Shown: positions 1-11,880, counted from the stretch's first letter. The stretch: 64,000 nt of DNA from Trochalopteron elliotii (GCA_024734555.1 JANPWX010000151.1:356567-420566); one strand, 5' to 3'. Notes: generated by a model from the sequence alone, not told the origin. Made by a program: numbers and translations.

Positions 1-23
1 GGGAGCAGCGCGGAGAGAGAGAG
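1..23 (+). other. RERG: Putative 3' end of non-coding exon 1 of RERG (5'-UTR)
   Basis: The bases up to 23 end in GAG and are followed by GTGAGC, a near-consensus splice donor, inside a CpG-rich block that looks promoter-proximal. Human RERG has a non-coding first exon upstream of its ATG exon, so a 5'-UTR exon ending here would fit. Splicing it to 1548 puts A at -3 and G at +4 around the ATG, a good initiation context. The transcription start would then lie left of the window. No transcript evidence is available, and a downstream donor-like site (1051/1052) is an alternative. Confidence 0.45.
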
Positions 24-32
24 GTGAGCACT

Positions 33-61
33 GGGAGGGCTCCGCGGGTGCGGGCACCGGG
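33..61 (+). promoter_or_regulatory. Five-tract G-quadruplex motif just after the exon 1 donor
   Basis: Five GGG tracts lie at 33-35, 37-39, 46-48, 52-54 and 59-61, with loops of 1, 6, 3 and 4 bases, satisfying the usual G3N1-7 rule with one spare tract. It is on the strand that would be present in the nascent RNA, starting ten bases after the putative donor. Confidence 0.45.
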
Positions 62-443
62 AGGATGCGGAGCGGAGGGAGCGGTGCCCGCAGCAGCCTG
101 TCCGCACCCGCACCTGTCCGGAGCGCCCGGAGGGACGGAGGAATCAACACCTGCGCGGAAATGTGGAGTAGAGATGCGGAGAGGGACAGCGGTTCCGCGG
201 AGGGCGGCCGGGAGCGCTGGCGGGAGGAGGAAAGGGCCGGTGTGCCCGTCCCTGAGCATCCCATTCCGCCACGTCCTGGAACAGTTTGGACCTCTCACTG
301 TCCGTGCAGACTAAGAGGGGTCTGATACTCGCAGGCAAAAGGGATCAGGAGAATTTAGAAGTCAGAGATGGGGACCGCTCTCGATGTAAGGTGTCTTTAC
401 TTTTCCTTTTTACAAGCGTCTTTGTATAGGAAATACCCTTAGG

Positions 444-487
444 CTTTTTCTTCTTCTTCTTTTTTCCTTTTTTTTTTTTTTTTTTCC
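444..487. repeat. Polypyrimidine T-rich tract
   Basis: This is an uninterrupted C/T run of CTT repeats passing into a long poly-T run of about 18 bases. It is a simple repeat with no flanking retroelement body that I can recognise. Confidence 0.8.
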
Positions 488-1365
488 AAAACCGTGTTAG
501 AAATGCATTTTGCTGTAGAGCGAGGAGTGCTGACAAGGAAAGCATCCTACGCCACTATTAGAATTCACGGCTAAAGTGGGTACTTCAGCTCAGCAGCAGA
601 CCCGTAACTGGGCGCATTCACACACAAAGTTCTACCCTGCTTTAAGGGGAGATCGAGTATTTGACGTTTTAGTCAGGGCTGAGGTTTATCATCATCACTA
701 ATGTCCTGTTTTCACTGAAGATCTGAAAGCATTCTACAATGACACGAATGATTATAGATTTCACTGTCAAGGTCATGCAGCAAAACTGTGAACACAGATA
801 ATTCCCGTGCTCAAAGTGCAGCACCAGAAACTCTGGCATCCCTCTGCTAACCCCATGCCTTGCTGAATGTTTATGTATGAGCTGAGGCAGCTTAAAAAGG
901 AGCGCTGGAGAACTCTCTGGGTATGGATTTGTTTAGGGCAGTGAGCAAGGTACAAGTGCTTAGAGGGTTTTAGGCAACTGCTGCTGAGTAATTGAATCTT
1001 TTTTGGAGCTGGAGGGCTCAAGGAAAGAGCAGCTACCTGCAGGCACTACTGGTGAGTGCTCACTGCTATTAAGTTTATTCTACAAAACATAGTTCCCTGC
1101 ATATGGTTCAAATGCAGTAAATATATGCAATTTCAGCTGAAAGAGAAAGGAAGAAATGAATAATTGGGAGCCTTGCCAGGCAGGTGCTTGGGGTTGTTAC
1201 CTACCTTTTGCAATCTCACAGTGCCAGCGTGCAGTAGCCAGAAAGCTGGAGGCAGGTTCTGCACAAACAGATGTGCCAGATGTGTCAGTGGTGCTACTGC
1301 AACGTTTAAAGCAGGAGCACAGCATCAATTATCATGATTATTTAAAAAGAAGGAGAAGAAAAGGA

Positions 1366-1388
1366 GGGGGGGCAGGCAGGGGAAGGGG
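1366..1388 (+). promoter_or_regulatory. G-quadruplex motif upstream of the coding exon
   Basis: G runs are seven at 1366-1372, two at 1375-1376, four at 1379-1382 and four at 1385-1388. Splitting the first run as GGG-G-GGG gives four tracts with loops of 1, 6 and 2 bases. It lies about 160 bp before the RERG ATG and 55 bp before a CRE. Confidence 0.35.
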
Positions 1389-1443
1389 AGAGCCTGGCTC
1401 CTCGCAGTTCCATCCCTGTGCTGTTCTTCCCCAGGCTCTGCAT

Positions 1444-1451
1444 TGACGTCA
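1444..1451. promoter_or_regulatory. Perfect CRE palindrome TGACGTCA
   Basis: The full 8-bp cyclic-AMP response element, the binding site of CREB/ATF dimers, sits 97 bp before the RERG start codon in a stretch otherwise poor in CpG. Whether it is bound, or belongs to an alternative promoter next to the coding exon, is inference. Confidence 0.45.
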
Positions 1452-1548
1452 CAATGACACGGTGAAGCTGAAGGCAGGAGCTGGGAACAGTTCTTCTGCT
1501 TCACTCCTGGTAATTGAGTGAGTTTTGCCTCCCCTGTGCTCCTTCAGC

Positions 1549-1609
1549 ATGGCCAAGAGTGCAGAAGTGAAGTTGGCGATCTTCGGTCGGGCTGGCGTGG
1601 GCAAGTCAG
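1549..1609 (+). CDS. RERG: RERG first coding exon (residues 1-20 and first base of codon 21)
   Basis: RERG is a Ras-superfamily GTPase that binds and hydrolyses GTP, lacks the C-terminal lipidation box of Ras, and restrains growth; its expression is estrogen-responsive in mammals (family knowledge). The 20 codons read MAKSAEVKLAIFGRAGVGKS, matching the N-terminus of vertebrate RERG as I know it. They comprise the first beta strand (VKLAIF, residues 7-12) and the G1/P-loop GRAGVGKS (residues 13-20), with Lys19 and Ser20 as phosphate and Mg ligands. The exon probably begins at 1548, since CTCCTTCAG precedes it, so the ATG starts at the second exonic base. It ends at G1609, followed by GTATGT, a strong donor. 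Phase 1 leaves a G that fits the expected Ala21 codon. The remaining exons (switch I and II, NKxD, SAC motifs) were not found in this window. Intact as far as it goes. Confidence 0.95.
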
Positions 1610-3568
1610 GTATGTTTGATTTCTGATCTTGGCTCTGCTTGTCTTTGGGTCACTTTTTCCTCCCTCTGTGCAGACAAAGTCTTCATATAAAAGGACATCT
1701 CTGACCTTCTTGTCAGAGAGGTTGGGGTCAGGCCAGGAATTCTCTCTTCCTTGGCTTTTCGTGCTGTTTTCTCTAGGTGCTACCAAATGAAAGTACTTTT
1801 ATCGCTTTTGAAGAAAAAGCCCAATAAAATGAACTTCCCAACCCAAATCAAACCCACTTCTTCTCATGAAGTGAGTGGCAATATTATTCTTTTCCTGTGG
1901 AACAGAATTAATAATATTCAATTTGTCTCTTCATAGCCTGTGTTCAATGAAGGCATGGAATATTGTGCTCCCTATCCTCTGTTAAATATTAGATGACTTC
2001 TGCAACAGTTGTAATTCTGGCTGATTTCCACAGGAGATTTTAGACTCAGCAACTCAAAGAAGTTTTATTCTCAATGCTGTCCTAGGTTTACATGTTTACC
2101 AGCAATCTAAGGCAACAGACGTGTAAAGTTTGCATTTGTAGAGATCTTTTGAGAAATAAACATAGTCTGGTGAGCTTGTATGTGGAGACACAAGGGGGAG
2201 GCATAAATGTGAAAAATCCATTTCTACAGCCAGCCTTTCCTCTGCTGAGATGAGGAGCAGAGTGTGAGGGTTGTAATCTTTCTCAGGTAGTTCAGGGGTG
2301 TTGCATTAACTTGACAGCTCCATGGCCACCCTAACAAGTCCTTGCACCACAGGGATGAGGAAATGAGGAGACTGAGCCCAATCATGCTCCTGTGGCAGTT
2401 TGGGAACTGTAAGATATTGTTTATTTTAGGAAAAAATCTGCACAAGAGAGTGCAGGAGATAGGATGTCCTGGTAAGAGCATTAAGCCAGACTCAGCTGCC
2501 ATCAGCTAGTTCCAGTTCCCCGAAGTGATTTTTATATTACACATGCCAAGGTTCTGTCCTATTAATGTATTACAGTGTCAGTAACTTGGGAATGGGTTGT
2601 TTATAAAAGCACATTTACCCTGAAGGTATTTTAGCAGAACACCATCAGTGAAGTGGTTCTGTCAGCTATCAGGAAAAGAGGCTGTATGTGAGGCAGAAGT
2701 TCTCAGAGATTATACTGCTTATTCAGAGGCAATGCAGATTAAATTCCACCTTTTTGAATAGAATGCCCGAGGGAATGCTGATAATATCCTGGGATAAGTT
2801 AAAACTCCTCCTTCTTCCCTTCCACCCTTACCCCATCCCCTCTTTTGTATTCATATTTCACTGTCCTACCAAAGTTTTGCAACTTCAGTGGTTCCCCTTT
2901 TGGTTTATCTTACATTCATTTGATGGTTTCTGTGGTTGTCCAGTCTTTTGGCTGGATTCAAAATAATGCAAGAGAGCACTGAAATATTTGCAGGAAAACT
3001 AAAAGAGTCCCCTCTCCCTGGTATTCTTAATAGTTTGAGAACTTATATTAAAAAAATACAAAACTACCTTTTAAGTGCTCCATTAAAATGCTATGCCAGC
3101 ACAGGATCAACAAGAGCCTTTTTTACCTGTTGTATCCTTTCTGTAGATTTCAATAGATGCTAGGATAATATAAATAGTAAAAATGTTTTCCTGTAGTCCT
3201 GGAACTAGGTGGGAGACAAAAGAAATGGAAAGCCAATAAAAACATCCTAGTCCTTTAAAGTCTTCCACCTCTCTCCATTTTGTTTTCCCTTTGAGATGCA
3301 AGGAAACATTACATAAAATATGAATGAGGTCCCCCTCTTTTGACTGTGACTGTATTTATGAATCTGTGTGGCAATGAAGGCACAGATAAGTGGGCAGCAC
3401 AACAGGGTGAATTTAATGGGGTGGAAGGGCCACGAGGTGCCATCAGCTACCTCAACAGAGCAGCAACTGTGCCTTCCAGAATCTCCAGCTCGCTTTTATG
3501 AAAACCCCTCTTGTACATTCCCATAAAAGGATCCAGTTTCAACAGCTTGGCCAACCGCAGAGAAATTA
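1610..3568. other. Intronic DNA, nothing recognised
   Basis: This is A/T-leaning unique-looking sequence just after the RERG donor. Short open frames on both strands have no recognisable content. No repeat, RNA gene or promoter motif was seen. Confidence 0.6.
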
Positions 3569-3599
3569 GTGTGTGTGTGTGTGTTTGTGTGTGTGTGTG
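3569..3599. repeat. (TG)n microsatellite
   Basis: This is a dinucleotide GT/TG run of 31 bases with one interruption (a TTT near the middle). Reading frames across it give Cys/Val alternation and are artefacts. Confidence 0.9.
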
Positions 3600-6500
3600 A
3601 GAGGGGGGTGGTGTCTGAAAATACCTATTTGCCTGTAGCCAACAGCAACAACAGTGGGAGCCCTGGAGGTGCTGTTACACCTTTGCTAAAAACAGAGCTG
3701 GACACAGAGCAGGCTGGGTCTGGTGGGCAGCACCCTGCTGGAATAGTGTTGATGGTGTGTTTTCTATCATTCCCTATCCCTGTGGCCAGTTTGTGGAGCC
3801 TGTGGTCAGAGCTTGCTGGAGCAGACTTGGCCAGACAGCTGTGGAAGATAAGCCAGACTCCAGAAGCAAGAGCACAAGGCAGAATGCTGGAGCACACATG
3901 CAATGAAAGGGAGACTTTGGGTGATAAATAGGGCCACTGTAACTGCCAGGGAGTCATGCCAAAATATGGTCACTGGCTTGCTTTCCTGGCTCATCTTTGT
4001 TTGCTGAGGAGGAGCCAGGCATGAGGTTCTTAATCTGTAAGAGGCTGAAGCACCTGACAGTGTCTGTGGAGTTACAGACACGCTTTGAAAGGTCCTGGGG
4101 AGGCTCCTCTCCCACCAGTGAGTCAGGGCAGCTGTGGAGAAAGAAGTGCTGTGCTCCAGGACATGAGGGGAGCTAAAGCTGGCCTTCATACACTACTGAA
4201 GTCATTAGACCTGTTACCATTGCTGAGAGCTGAGGGACATCCCAGTCTCATCCTTAACTCCAGGCATCTGTTCCCAGAGAGAAAAGCTTCCTGTTCTACA
4301 AAGCAATCCCTTCCAAGACTCTCCCAAACATGAGGTGAGAAGCCAGAACACTGTTCACAAATCTGAGTAGTGACAGCATCTCAAAAGAGTTAAATCCAGG
4401 GAAAACAAAACGTTACTCTGCTTTCTTGCTGCTCACCAAATTTCCAAAGATTAAAAAAAAAAAAACAAACGGGAGGCGACAGCTAATGTGAGTGGCAGCT
4501 TTTCACTGTTGTCCTTCCTTGCCTGCTGGAGAAGACCAGCAGAGTGGCTAACAACCCACCTGCCCCATTTTGCCTTTTTGCTTAATGCAGATCTAAAGCT
4601 TTCACACAGAGAAAGAAGAGCAAAACCAGCTCAGAAAGAGGCACGCAGGAATTCCCCCAGATCAGAGTTATACCGAGCAAACTCATCAGGTACAAGCAGC
4701 CCAACCTGCTCTGTACAGTGGGCTCGATGCTCCTCCATTCACCCTGTTCTTACTGTACAAAAGCTGCACAAACATTGTTTTACAAGAGCTGAGAAAAGCC
4801 AGATGAGGAGCTGTGCCTGAGCCAAGGAGCACTTTGCAGCTGCTTCACTCGGGGAGAGGAGGAAGTGCTCTGTGGGTGGGAAGGGACATTGCTAAGACCT
4901 GCTGTAGATAACAGGGTTGTACCTCCTAATTTGGGCTGGAGTCAAGCAGCACTGAGGAGGGCAGAGAGCTTTTAAAGTCTTTTTCTTTATGGCCAAGAGG
5001 AGCTGGGATGGAGCAGGGAATTAAAGTTGAAGTGAATTACTTAAACACTACTGTTTAAATTGTTCTTTCACTGCATCCTACAGCTCCATTCCTATGGTAA
5101 CAAAACTGAGGATTTCCTAAATGGCTCCTTTTAAAACTACAGTGGTAGCAATTAATAAAGACTTAAAGACCTTGTTCTTCCATGTCATCACAAGACACAG
5201 TATGTGCCCAGAAACCTAAAATGTGTGAACCAGGAGGAGAGAAACAGGGCATATACTGGATAACACTGCATGGCTGATGCTTTTCCACCTCATAACTCAG
5301 CTGACTATAAATGCTCAAAATACCTCTGCTGAGGAGCCTTTATATTTTGGCCAAAAAAGAGACAATGTCCAGCTGCAGCCTGTGCCATCCAAGGTGCCTT
5401 TTTGCTGAACACCCCAAGTTTCTGTGTTAGCAGGGGTGGTTTGCCCAGTCCCTGGCAGATGCAGTTCTCATCTGTGTGGATGTGCAGCCAGGAATGGGAT
5501 GGGGAAGTGTGTGAAGAAAGGGGAGGATCCTGAAGCTCCCAGAGGCTTCCCCCAATAAATGTGTTCTAAGCAGATCACTGCCTGTGCAGCAATGTGTGGT
5601 GAGGCTGTTGTCACCTCCTTTGGACCCAGCAACAGCTTGGGTGGTTCCATTTGGGCAAAAGAGTGACCAGAAAAGTGGTTTCAGTGATTGTCACCTCACA
5701 AAAAGAGCCTGTGCCAGCACAGAAATGAAGATCTCAGCAACTCAAATAATTTTAGAGTCACAGTTAAGGAAGTCCTGAGCAGACTTACATTTCTATCTGT
5801 TGGCTTATGCTGTTTTCCCATGTCTGGGCCAGGATGGGGGAACATATCTGGGAGAAAGATACCTGCTTTTGAAAGTTCCTACAGAAAAAAAATTCAAGCA
5901 GCAGCCAAACCAGATAGTCCTTCAACAAATCCGTGTTTTGTTTTCATTATTTGGGGCTATGTCTGAAACACACTGCCAGGGATCATTTCCCAATTGCAAG
6001 GTCTGGGCATGTGGGAAATAGAACTGCATTCATTGTCACCCCACCCCCCACTCAAAAAACCCTGGGGGTTACTGGGAAAGAAGCCCAAAGTGATTTTTCT
6101 ACTTCACAAATCCCTGCTCATATATTTCCCCCCCACTAGTTGCATTTCAGGGACTTTTGCAGAGGAAACATGAGTTATTAAGGAGTGATTAGCTATCAAG
6201 CTCACAGCTCTGCTAGTAAGGCAGGGAAAGCTGCCACAAGAACTTCAAAGTCCCTGCTGTAGCAGCTGATGTATGGATTACTGTAATAAGGTGCCTCAGA
6301 AATCCAGAAATGTGGGTGGAAAGAGACTGGATTTTCTGTTGTGGGTTTTGATTTTGCTTTCTTTTTTTTTTTATTTAGTTACACTACTGTAGTAGACCAA
6401 TTGCCTTTTTTTTTTTTCCCTTTGTTATTAGGAATGGCAATGACAACCAGATGCTTAAGTGATTATTGAGTGGTCATGTTTAACACCCACTACCTTAATT

Positions 6501-9500
6501 GTCCTGCACTATTCTGCTGGTAAAGTACTCATAAAACACTCCCACTTTTTAACATTCTCTGGTTTTACACTTTTCAACCAGCTCCAGCTTCTCTGAAGGG
6601 ACCGTGCATGTATGTGTGTAAGTCATAACAGTAATTAGGTCACTAAATTTAAGATTATTTCTTCCCCAGCAAGAATACAAATGTGTCCCCTTGGAGTAAG
6701 TAATACTGCAAGGAAAAAGTTGCATTGAAATGACCTTGCCAAGCTCCTGCTCAGTGGATGATCTTGATGCCTATTTAGAGAGTGAGCCCCAGGTTCATGC
6801 ATTGCTGAAATAAGTTGCATTGTGGCTTTATCACACAGATACAATGTCCCTGGCCAACAGCCTTTCTCAAAACCTGCATTTGTTGGTCATCTCATGCTAG
6901 AACTAAAGAGAAAGAGCACCAGGAACCTGGGCTAGACAGACAAACATTTGCTCTGCTCGTGTCTGTTACCTCCTCCCTTCCCTCTGCTTGTTTGCCTCTG
7001 CATGGTTCACTATAGCCTTGCCCTTGGTGCAGCAGGAACCACTCATGCTCTGCTCAGCATTTGATCCTCCTCCTGGCTCACCATGAAATAATAAAATGCA
7101 GAATTTCTCTAAGCAGATGCCAGCATTGTTCAGGCATAGCTGCTCTCCCCTGTTCCATCTCATTTAACTGCATCTGACATCAGCTCTACCTGTGTCCCCT
7201 TTGAGCAGCTGGTGGCAGCTGTTGGAGCTCTAAGACTGGTCCTGCTGTTCTTTTTCTTTTTTGTTGTTTAGGTTGGGCTAAATATAGCCTGCTGTTTGAT
7301 TACTGAGGAAGGAATGCTAGGATTCAAGATTTATGCCTGCAGCACAAATTTTTTCCCTGGGCTTGTGGCTAGCCACCCCCTGCAGCTCTTGCCTTGATAA
7401 GGTAGCTGCCCTGCCCACTTGTCTCCTGCAGTTTTGCCAAAGGCAACTGCAAAGCTCCCTGCTGGAGTCCCAGGGATGGTTTGTCTGGTTCTGGTAAAGG
7501 TTTGCACTCTTTGGGTCAGTCTGCTGTTCCCCAGCAGGGCACTGGATACTGTTTTTTTCAGACAGAGCAACATTTTTAATCTTCCACAAACTTTTTTTAC
7601 CTCCCTGATGTCTGAAGTCCTTGCATATACTTTTTTTGGCCTTGTTTCTTCTCAGCTGTCACCCTCCCCTTTCCCCCTGCCAGTTCCCTGGAACTGTACA
7701 TGTTCCCTAAAGACTACATATGGTGAAATGGCTTTGTGCTTCACAGGAAGACTTTGGATTTACAGTTCCTTTCTCATCCTCCTCGCTCTGGGCTTCCTCC
7801 CATCTCTGTTTCTCATCCCCAGCTCCTTCTTTGCCCACACTGTCAGTGCCTTGTGCATCATCAAATGCTCAGGGCATGAGCTCCAGATGAGCTAATCCTG
7901 GCAGCAGTGGTGTGATGCAGCAGAGAACAGTCACTCTCAAGTGGTTCCTCCTGTCCTGGAAACCATTCCTTGGACTTGGAGGATGCTGAGTGCTCCAGGC
8001 AGTCATTGCCTGAAGCCAGCTTTGCACAGGTTAAAAAGGGAAGCAGTGGATATCTGTACATAGCTAGTCTTGGTCATAGAATTGGGTAAATTTACCTATT
8101 TTGGCTTTGTGGCAGAGCGGGAGAAACAAGTTACATTTGTATTTCTCAAACAAACTCTTTTTTTTTGCATTTGCTTTTGTGCCACCCTTGAGCCTTTTAC
8201 TTTTACAGCACCCAAAAATAAATATGTTAGGTGTATGAAAAACTAACACTGCCTTCAGGTAGGAGGATCAATGAAATGCTTCAGGCTCTGGCTGAGCCCT
8301 GCTTACAGGCTGTGATTACCTGCTGGTGGCTGGAGGTGTTTGCACCCTCTCACCACACCCCTGGCAGACACTCTGGTGAGCAGGAGACACAAAGAACTGC
8401 TCTGAGGCAGAAAGGGAACTGTGGCACCCTCATCCATTTGCTGCTTTCATTCCAAGCTTGTGTTTGCTCAGCACTACTGGCAGCCTTTTATACACCCCCT
8501 GCTGCAGAGGCAATTTCAGCTTTGGGTGAGGACAGCCCTCAGCTGCCCTTCCCTCTCCCCAGGCATGCTTTGAGGGGTGCTGGTGGAGCACTCCCCACTG
8601 CTTCTCCAAAGTTATGGAACTCCCAGATCCCACCCTGGCCTGCTGTTTGTGCCCACATTTCCTTCCATTCACCTCAGATCAAGCCAGCCCCTCCTATTTT
8701 CATCAACTCCTACCTTTTCCTGAAGCCAGGAGAACAGCTGAGGGAGGTGCATCTGTTTCTATTGCCTTTTCATAATTCTGAATGGGGAGAAGTTCTTTTT
8801 TCTTTTTTATGGCTGTTTCCCACCAGGTAGAAACATTCACACTGCTGGAGTCAGGCTGCAGCTGTTCCAGCTTCTAATGGATTTGCCATGTAGGTGTTGG
8901 GAAGTGCCATATATTATGGAGATAACTCACATTTCTCTGCATCCAGCATGGAAAGATGAATGGCAAGAGAAGCATGAAGCCCTGGGGAAGGAAGTAGTAG
9001 ATACATTAAACATATGTGCAGCTTTAAAATGTCATAGAAATTTGGCTGGAGCCTCCAGCTGCCTTTCCAGAAATGTTAGACAGTAGTAGTCTGCTCACAG
9101 GGAAATGAGGGGATATGTTGAAAACATCCAGCCTGGGTTTGGAAGCACACAGAGCTGCTGACATTCCTGGGTTGTTCTGCTGGGGTCAGCAGCAGAGGAG
9201 CTGCAGACAAGCAGGGGCAGAGGCCTGGGGCAGTTTTACCACAGGGGAGCTGTTTGGATAAGTGGCTTGAGAAGTTTTCAGGGTGGAAGGATGCACAGGA
9301 TTCCCAGGGAGGGAATTTCTGCACTGTGGATTTCCCAAGGGCTGTGGGAGCAGTGGCCACCAGCAGGGCCCTCCTGCAAGGCAGGACACTGGGACAGGCC
9401 TCAAGTGGCCACTGTGGGGACTGAGCTGAAGGAAAGGGGAGCCTGATAGTCCCAAGTCACCAAGGGAATTGTGATTTGGGCATTGCCAGAGCTCCTGTCC

Positions 9501-11618
9501 ATGACTTCTCTTCAGCCTGCTGGATGGCTCCCAGGCTGGCAACCCCTGTCAGCCCTGTGGGATCCCTCTGACCCTTTTATGGCTCTTCCACTGACATTAA
9601 TTATTGACAGCAAAATAAAGCACAGAAGCAACATTTATTTTCATTAAAAACATATTTGGCAACCCTGTCTTTCACTACTTCCCCAGTAGGGCTTAATTTC
9701 ATTTTGACCCACAGGACCACGAGCACAAAAGGAGCTTGTTTTTACTCCCTTTCTCCCCTTCATGTGGCTGTATTTTCCATCCAACTCTCCGTCTGACTCT
9801 AATGTAGTCTATCAGAGATTTGCACAACTCTACTCTAGAGAGCTGCTTTTGTCAGCAGCTCATCTCTGGGAAACAAAAATCCCACTCCCCAGAGCAGTGG
9901 AAGCCAGTTAGATAGAGCTGTCAGCCGTGGTCTTTTCCTGACCTACCCAGCAATTTGAACCAGAGGAGCTTGACAAGTGAGAGCTTCAAAAGTGTCATTC
10001 AAAGCAGGGAAGTATGAGAAAGAATTAGAGGCTAAAAGATCAGAGTGAGCTATTTTTTTTTTTTTCACTGCAGAATAAATTGAAAATTATCAGAGTCACC
10101 CCAGAAGAATGCAGTATTAGACCCATGGGTGGCAGAGAAAACACACAAACAAAAAATCCCCACCAAACACCACAAAAGGTTGGGCATGGGAGTATGAGTG
10201 CCAAAACAAACACTTTGTTAACCAACCTCAGTGGCAGAATCTGTGGTGCCAAGCACTGCTGCTTAACCCAGCTGGATTCCTGTGGTTATGTGCCACTGGA
10301 GTTGGTTCTCCTACATTATTTCCACCATGAAATAATTGGACAATGATCCACAATACGTCTTGGTCTGTTAGATCTACTTCCAGGCAAAAGTTTCAAAAAA
10401 ATTATCTCCAATTAAAGAAAATTTGGCCTTTATCTACGTGGAGCATGATAGGTGTCAGGATATTACAGTAAGCTGTGTCCTGGATAATCAAACACTCATA
10501 TACTAATCTTCAGTCTCCCATGGTAATCTCAAATAATTACATCTCATTCAAGAATAACTCTTTTGTTAGCATTCAGTGTAATTAAACCAGTCTAGTTCTC
10601 ACCACCCACCACCCTGTATCTTCAGCATCACTTTGGTAATTTCTTGGCAAATTTTGTTTGCAGCTTCTGACCTGGCATGTGAAATAACCAAGCCTCTCTC
10701 AGGAAAACAAGCTACCTCTATTTTAAACAGGCTCAGTATGACTGTTTTCTTCATTAATTTGCTATTTGGGATCTAGTATGAAAGAGGCCCCTGAGATTTA
10801 ACTCAGTACCACTGTGGTGGAAATTCACATAGTGTTCAGTGCAGACTGGGAGGAGTTTGGGAGCCTGTACTATAAGAAATACTTCCATAGTTTGGAAAGG
10901 TCTTATGTATCATTCTGCAGACTTCTAGGACTTTACAGAAAAGATCACTTTCTATTTCCACTCTTTCCTGCTTGAAAAGGCAGATATACTGGATTCTCAG
11001 CTAAGAAAGGAGCTTTGCCTGTTCTGTTTTCCTAGTCTATTCAGAATAAAGCACCAAAATATAAAGGGTTTTCTTTTTTTTTTTTTTTCATCAAAAAGCC
11101 TCATTAAAGTTGCCTTTTTCCTAAGCAGTTCCAGCAGCTAAAATGTATATTTATCAGTAAAATCACATGCAGCTGCTGATGTTCATGGTACAATCAGTAT
11201 CAGCTCTGGAGCAGGATAGTTTGGTGTCCCAGTAAAGGTGAGGCAAGAGAAAAACCATGGAAAATGCAGTAAAACCTTTGAGCAGTTTCTTAAGTTCTAA
11301 CATTTTACAGGTATGAAAAGTACCATGGTTTGCCTGCAGGTCTTCACAGCCAGCTGGAAAAAGTTTCAGTATTATTAAGATTAACTCCATGCTCAGTATC
11401 ATCTATCTCACCTCGCTTTAGGTCTGTACCTAAAACACTTTTTATTCTCCTGAAACAATTTTGCATGGCTCATTCTGTAGCATTTCTTCAAGTGCTAAAT
11501 ATTTACTAAAGGCTGCCTTCTAGTAAGCTGTGAAAATGCTAATATCATCCAGTCTGAGGAGCTCTGTTTGCACATCAGAGCACTGGAAATGCTCCCTCAG
11601 CTGTGTTTTGAGTTTTCC
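3600..11618. other. Intronic DNA with scattered homopolymers
   Basis: No gene or transposable element was recognised. Poly-T runs occur near 6360, 6405, 10051 and 11074. The longest ATG frame of the window (8231-8830, 199 codons) lies here but resembles no protein family, has no upstream gene signals, and sits in moderately GC-rich DNA where stops are rarer. Confidence 0.55.
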
Positions 11619-11880
11619 TAAGTTTAAGTTTTATGAAGTGTAGATGATATTATTTAGATGCATTTGAAAGATGCATTTGAAACAAAATGCATTTTAAAGA
11701 AAATCATAAGTTTAAGTTTTATAAAGTTTATATGATATTAAGTCTATATCCTATTAATTTAAGGTTTTATTACATGTAAGCTTTATTAAGTTCATATAAT
11801 TTAAAATTCTTTCTGTCAAAATTTATTAATATTTATTCATTTTATCATAGAGATGCTATTATTTAGAGGCATTTGAAAGA
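11619..11880. repeat. Degenerate A/T-rich repeated segment
   Basis: A 16-base motif starting TAAGTTTAAG occurs at 11619 and 11707 (88 bp apart). A longer motif running from GATGATATTATTTAGATGC into CATTTGAAAGA at about 11644 recurs, with two differences, at about 11852. The block between is a mosaic of similar T/A-rich words. It looks like an old, decayed local duplication. Confidence 0.5.

Larger units (their letters stand above)
1..310. promoter_or_regulatory. CpG-rich island at the promoter side of RERG
   Basis: The first ~310 bases are G+C rich with many CpG dinucleotides, and the composition falls sharply to A/T-rich intron-like DNA afterwards. CpG islands of this kind mark promoters and first exons of vertebrate genes. 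No TATA box is visible. The short reading frames here (for example 24-314) do not resemble any known protein and are typical of GC-rich DNA. Confidence 0.6.
24..1547 (+). other. RERG: Putative RERG intron 1
   Basis: This would be the intron between the putative 5'-UTR exon and the coding exon. It starts GTGAGC and ends with a pyrimidine-rich tract (about 1524-1545) followed by CAG. It contains the rest of the CpG island, a T-rich tract at 444-487, a G4 motif at 1366-1388 and a CRE at 1444-1451. Nothing else was recognised between 490 and 1360. The acceptor end is firm; the donor end depends on the exon 1 assignment. Confidence 0.45.

Noticed and set aside
24..325. Arg/Gly-rich frames of 86-96 codons at the left edge
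   Set aside because: They lie in a CpG island with few stop codons, with no resemblance to a known protein; they are better explained as 5'-UTR and intron.
8231..8830. 199-codon open reading frame on +
   Set aside because: It is the longest ATG frame in the window, but the translation shows no recognisable domain, signal or repeat pattern and no promoter or splice context. Chance in a 64-kb window is likely.
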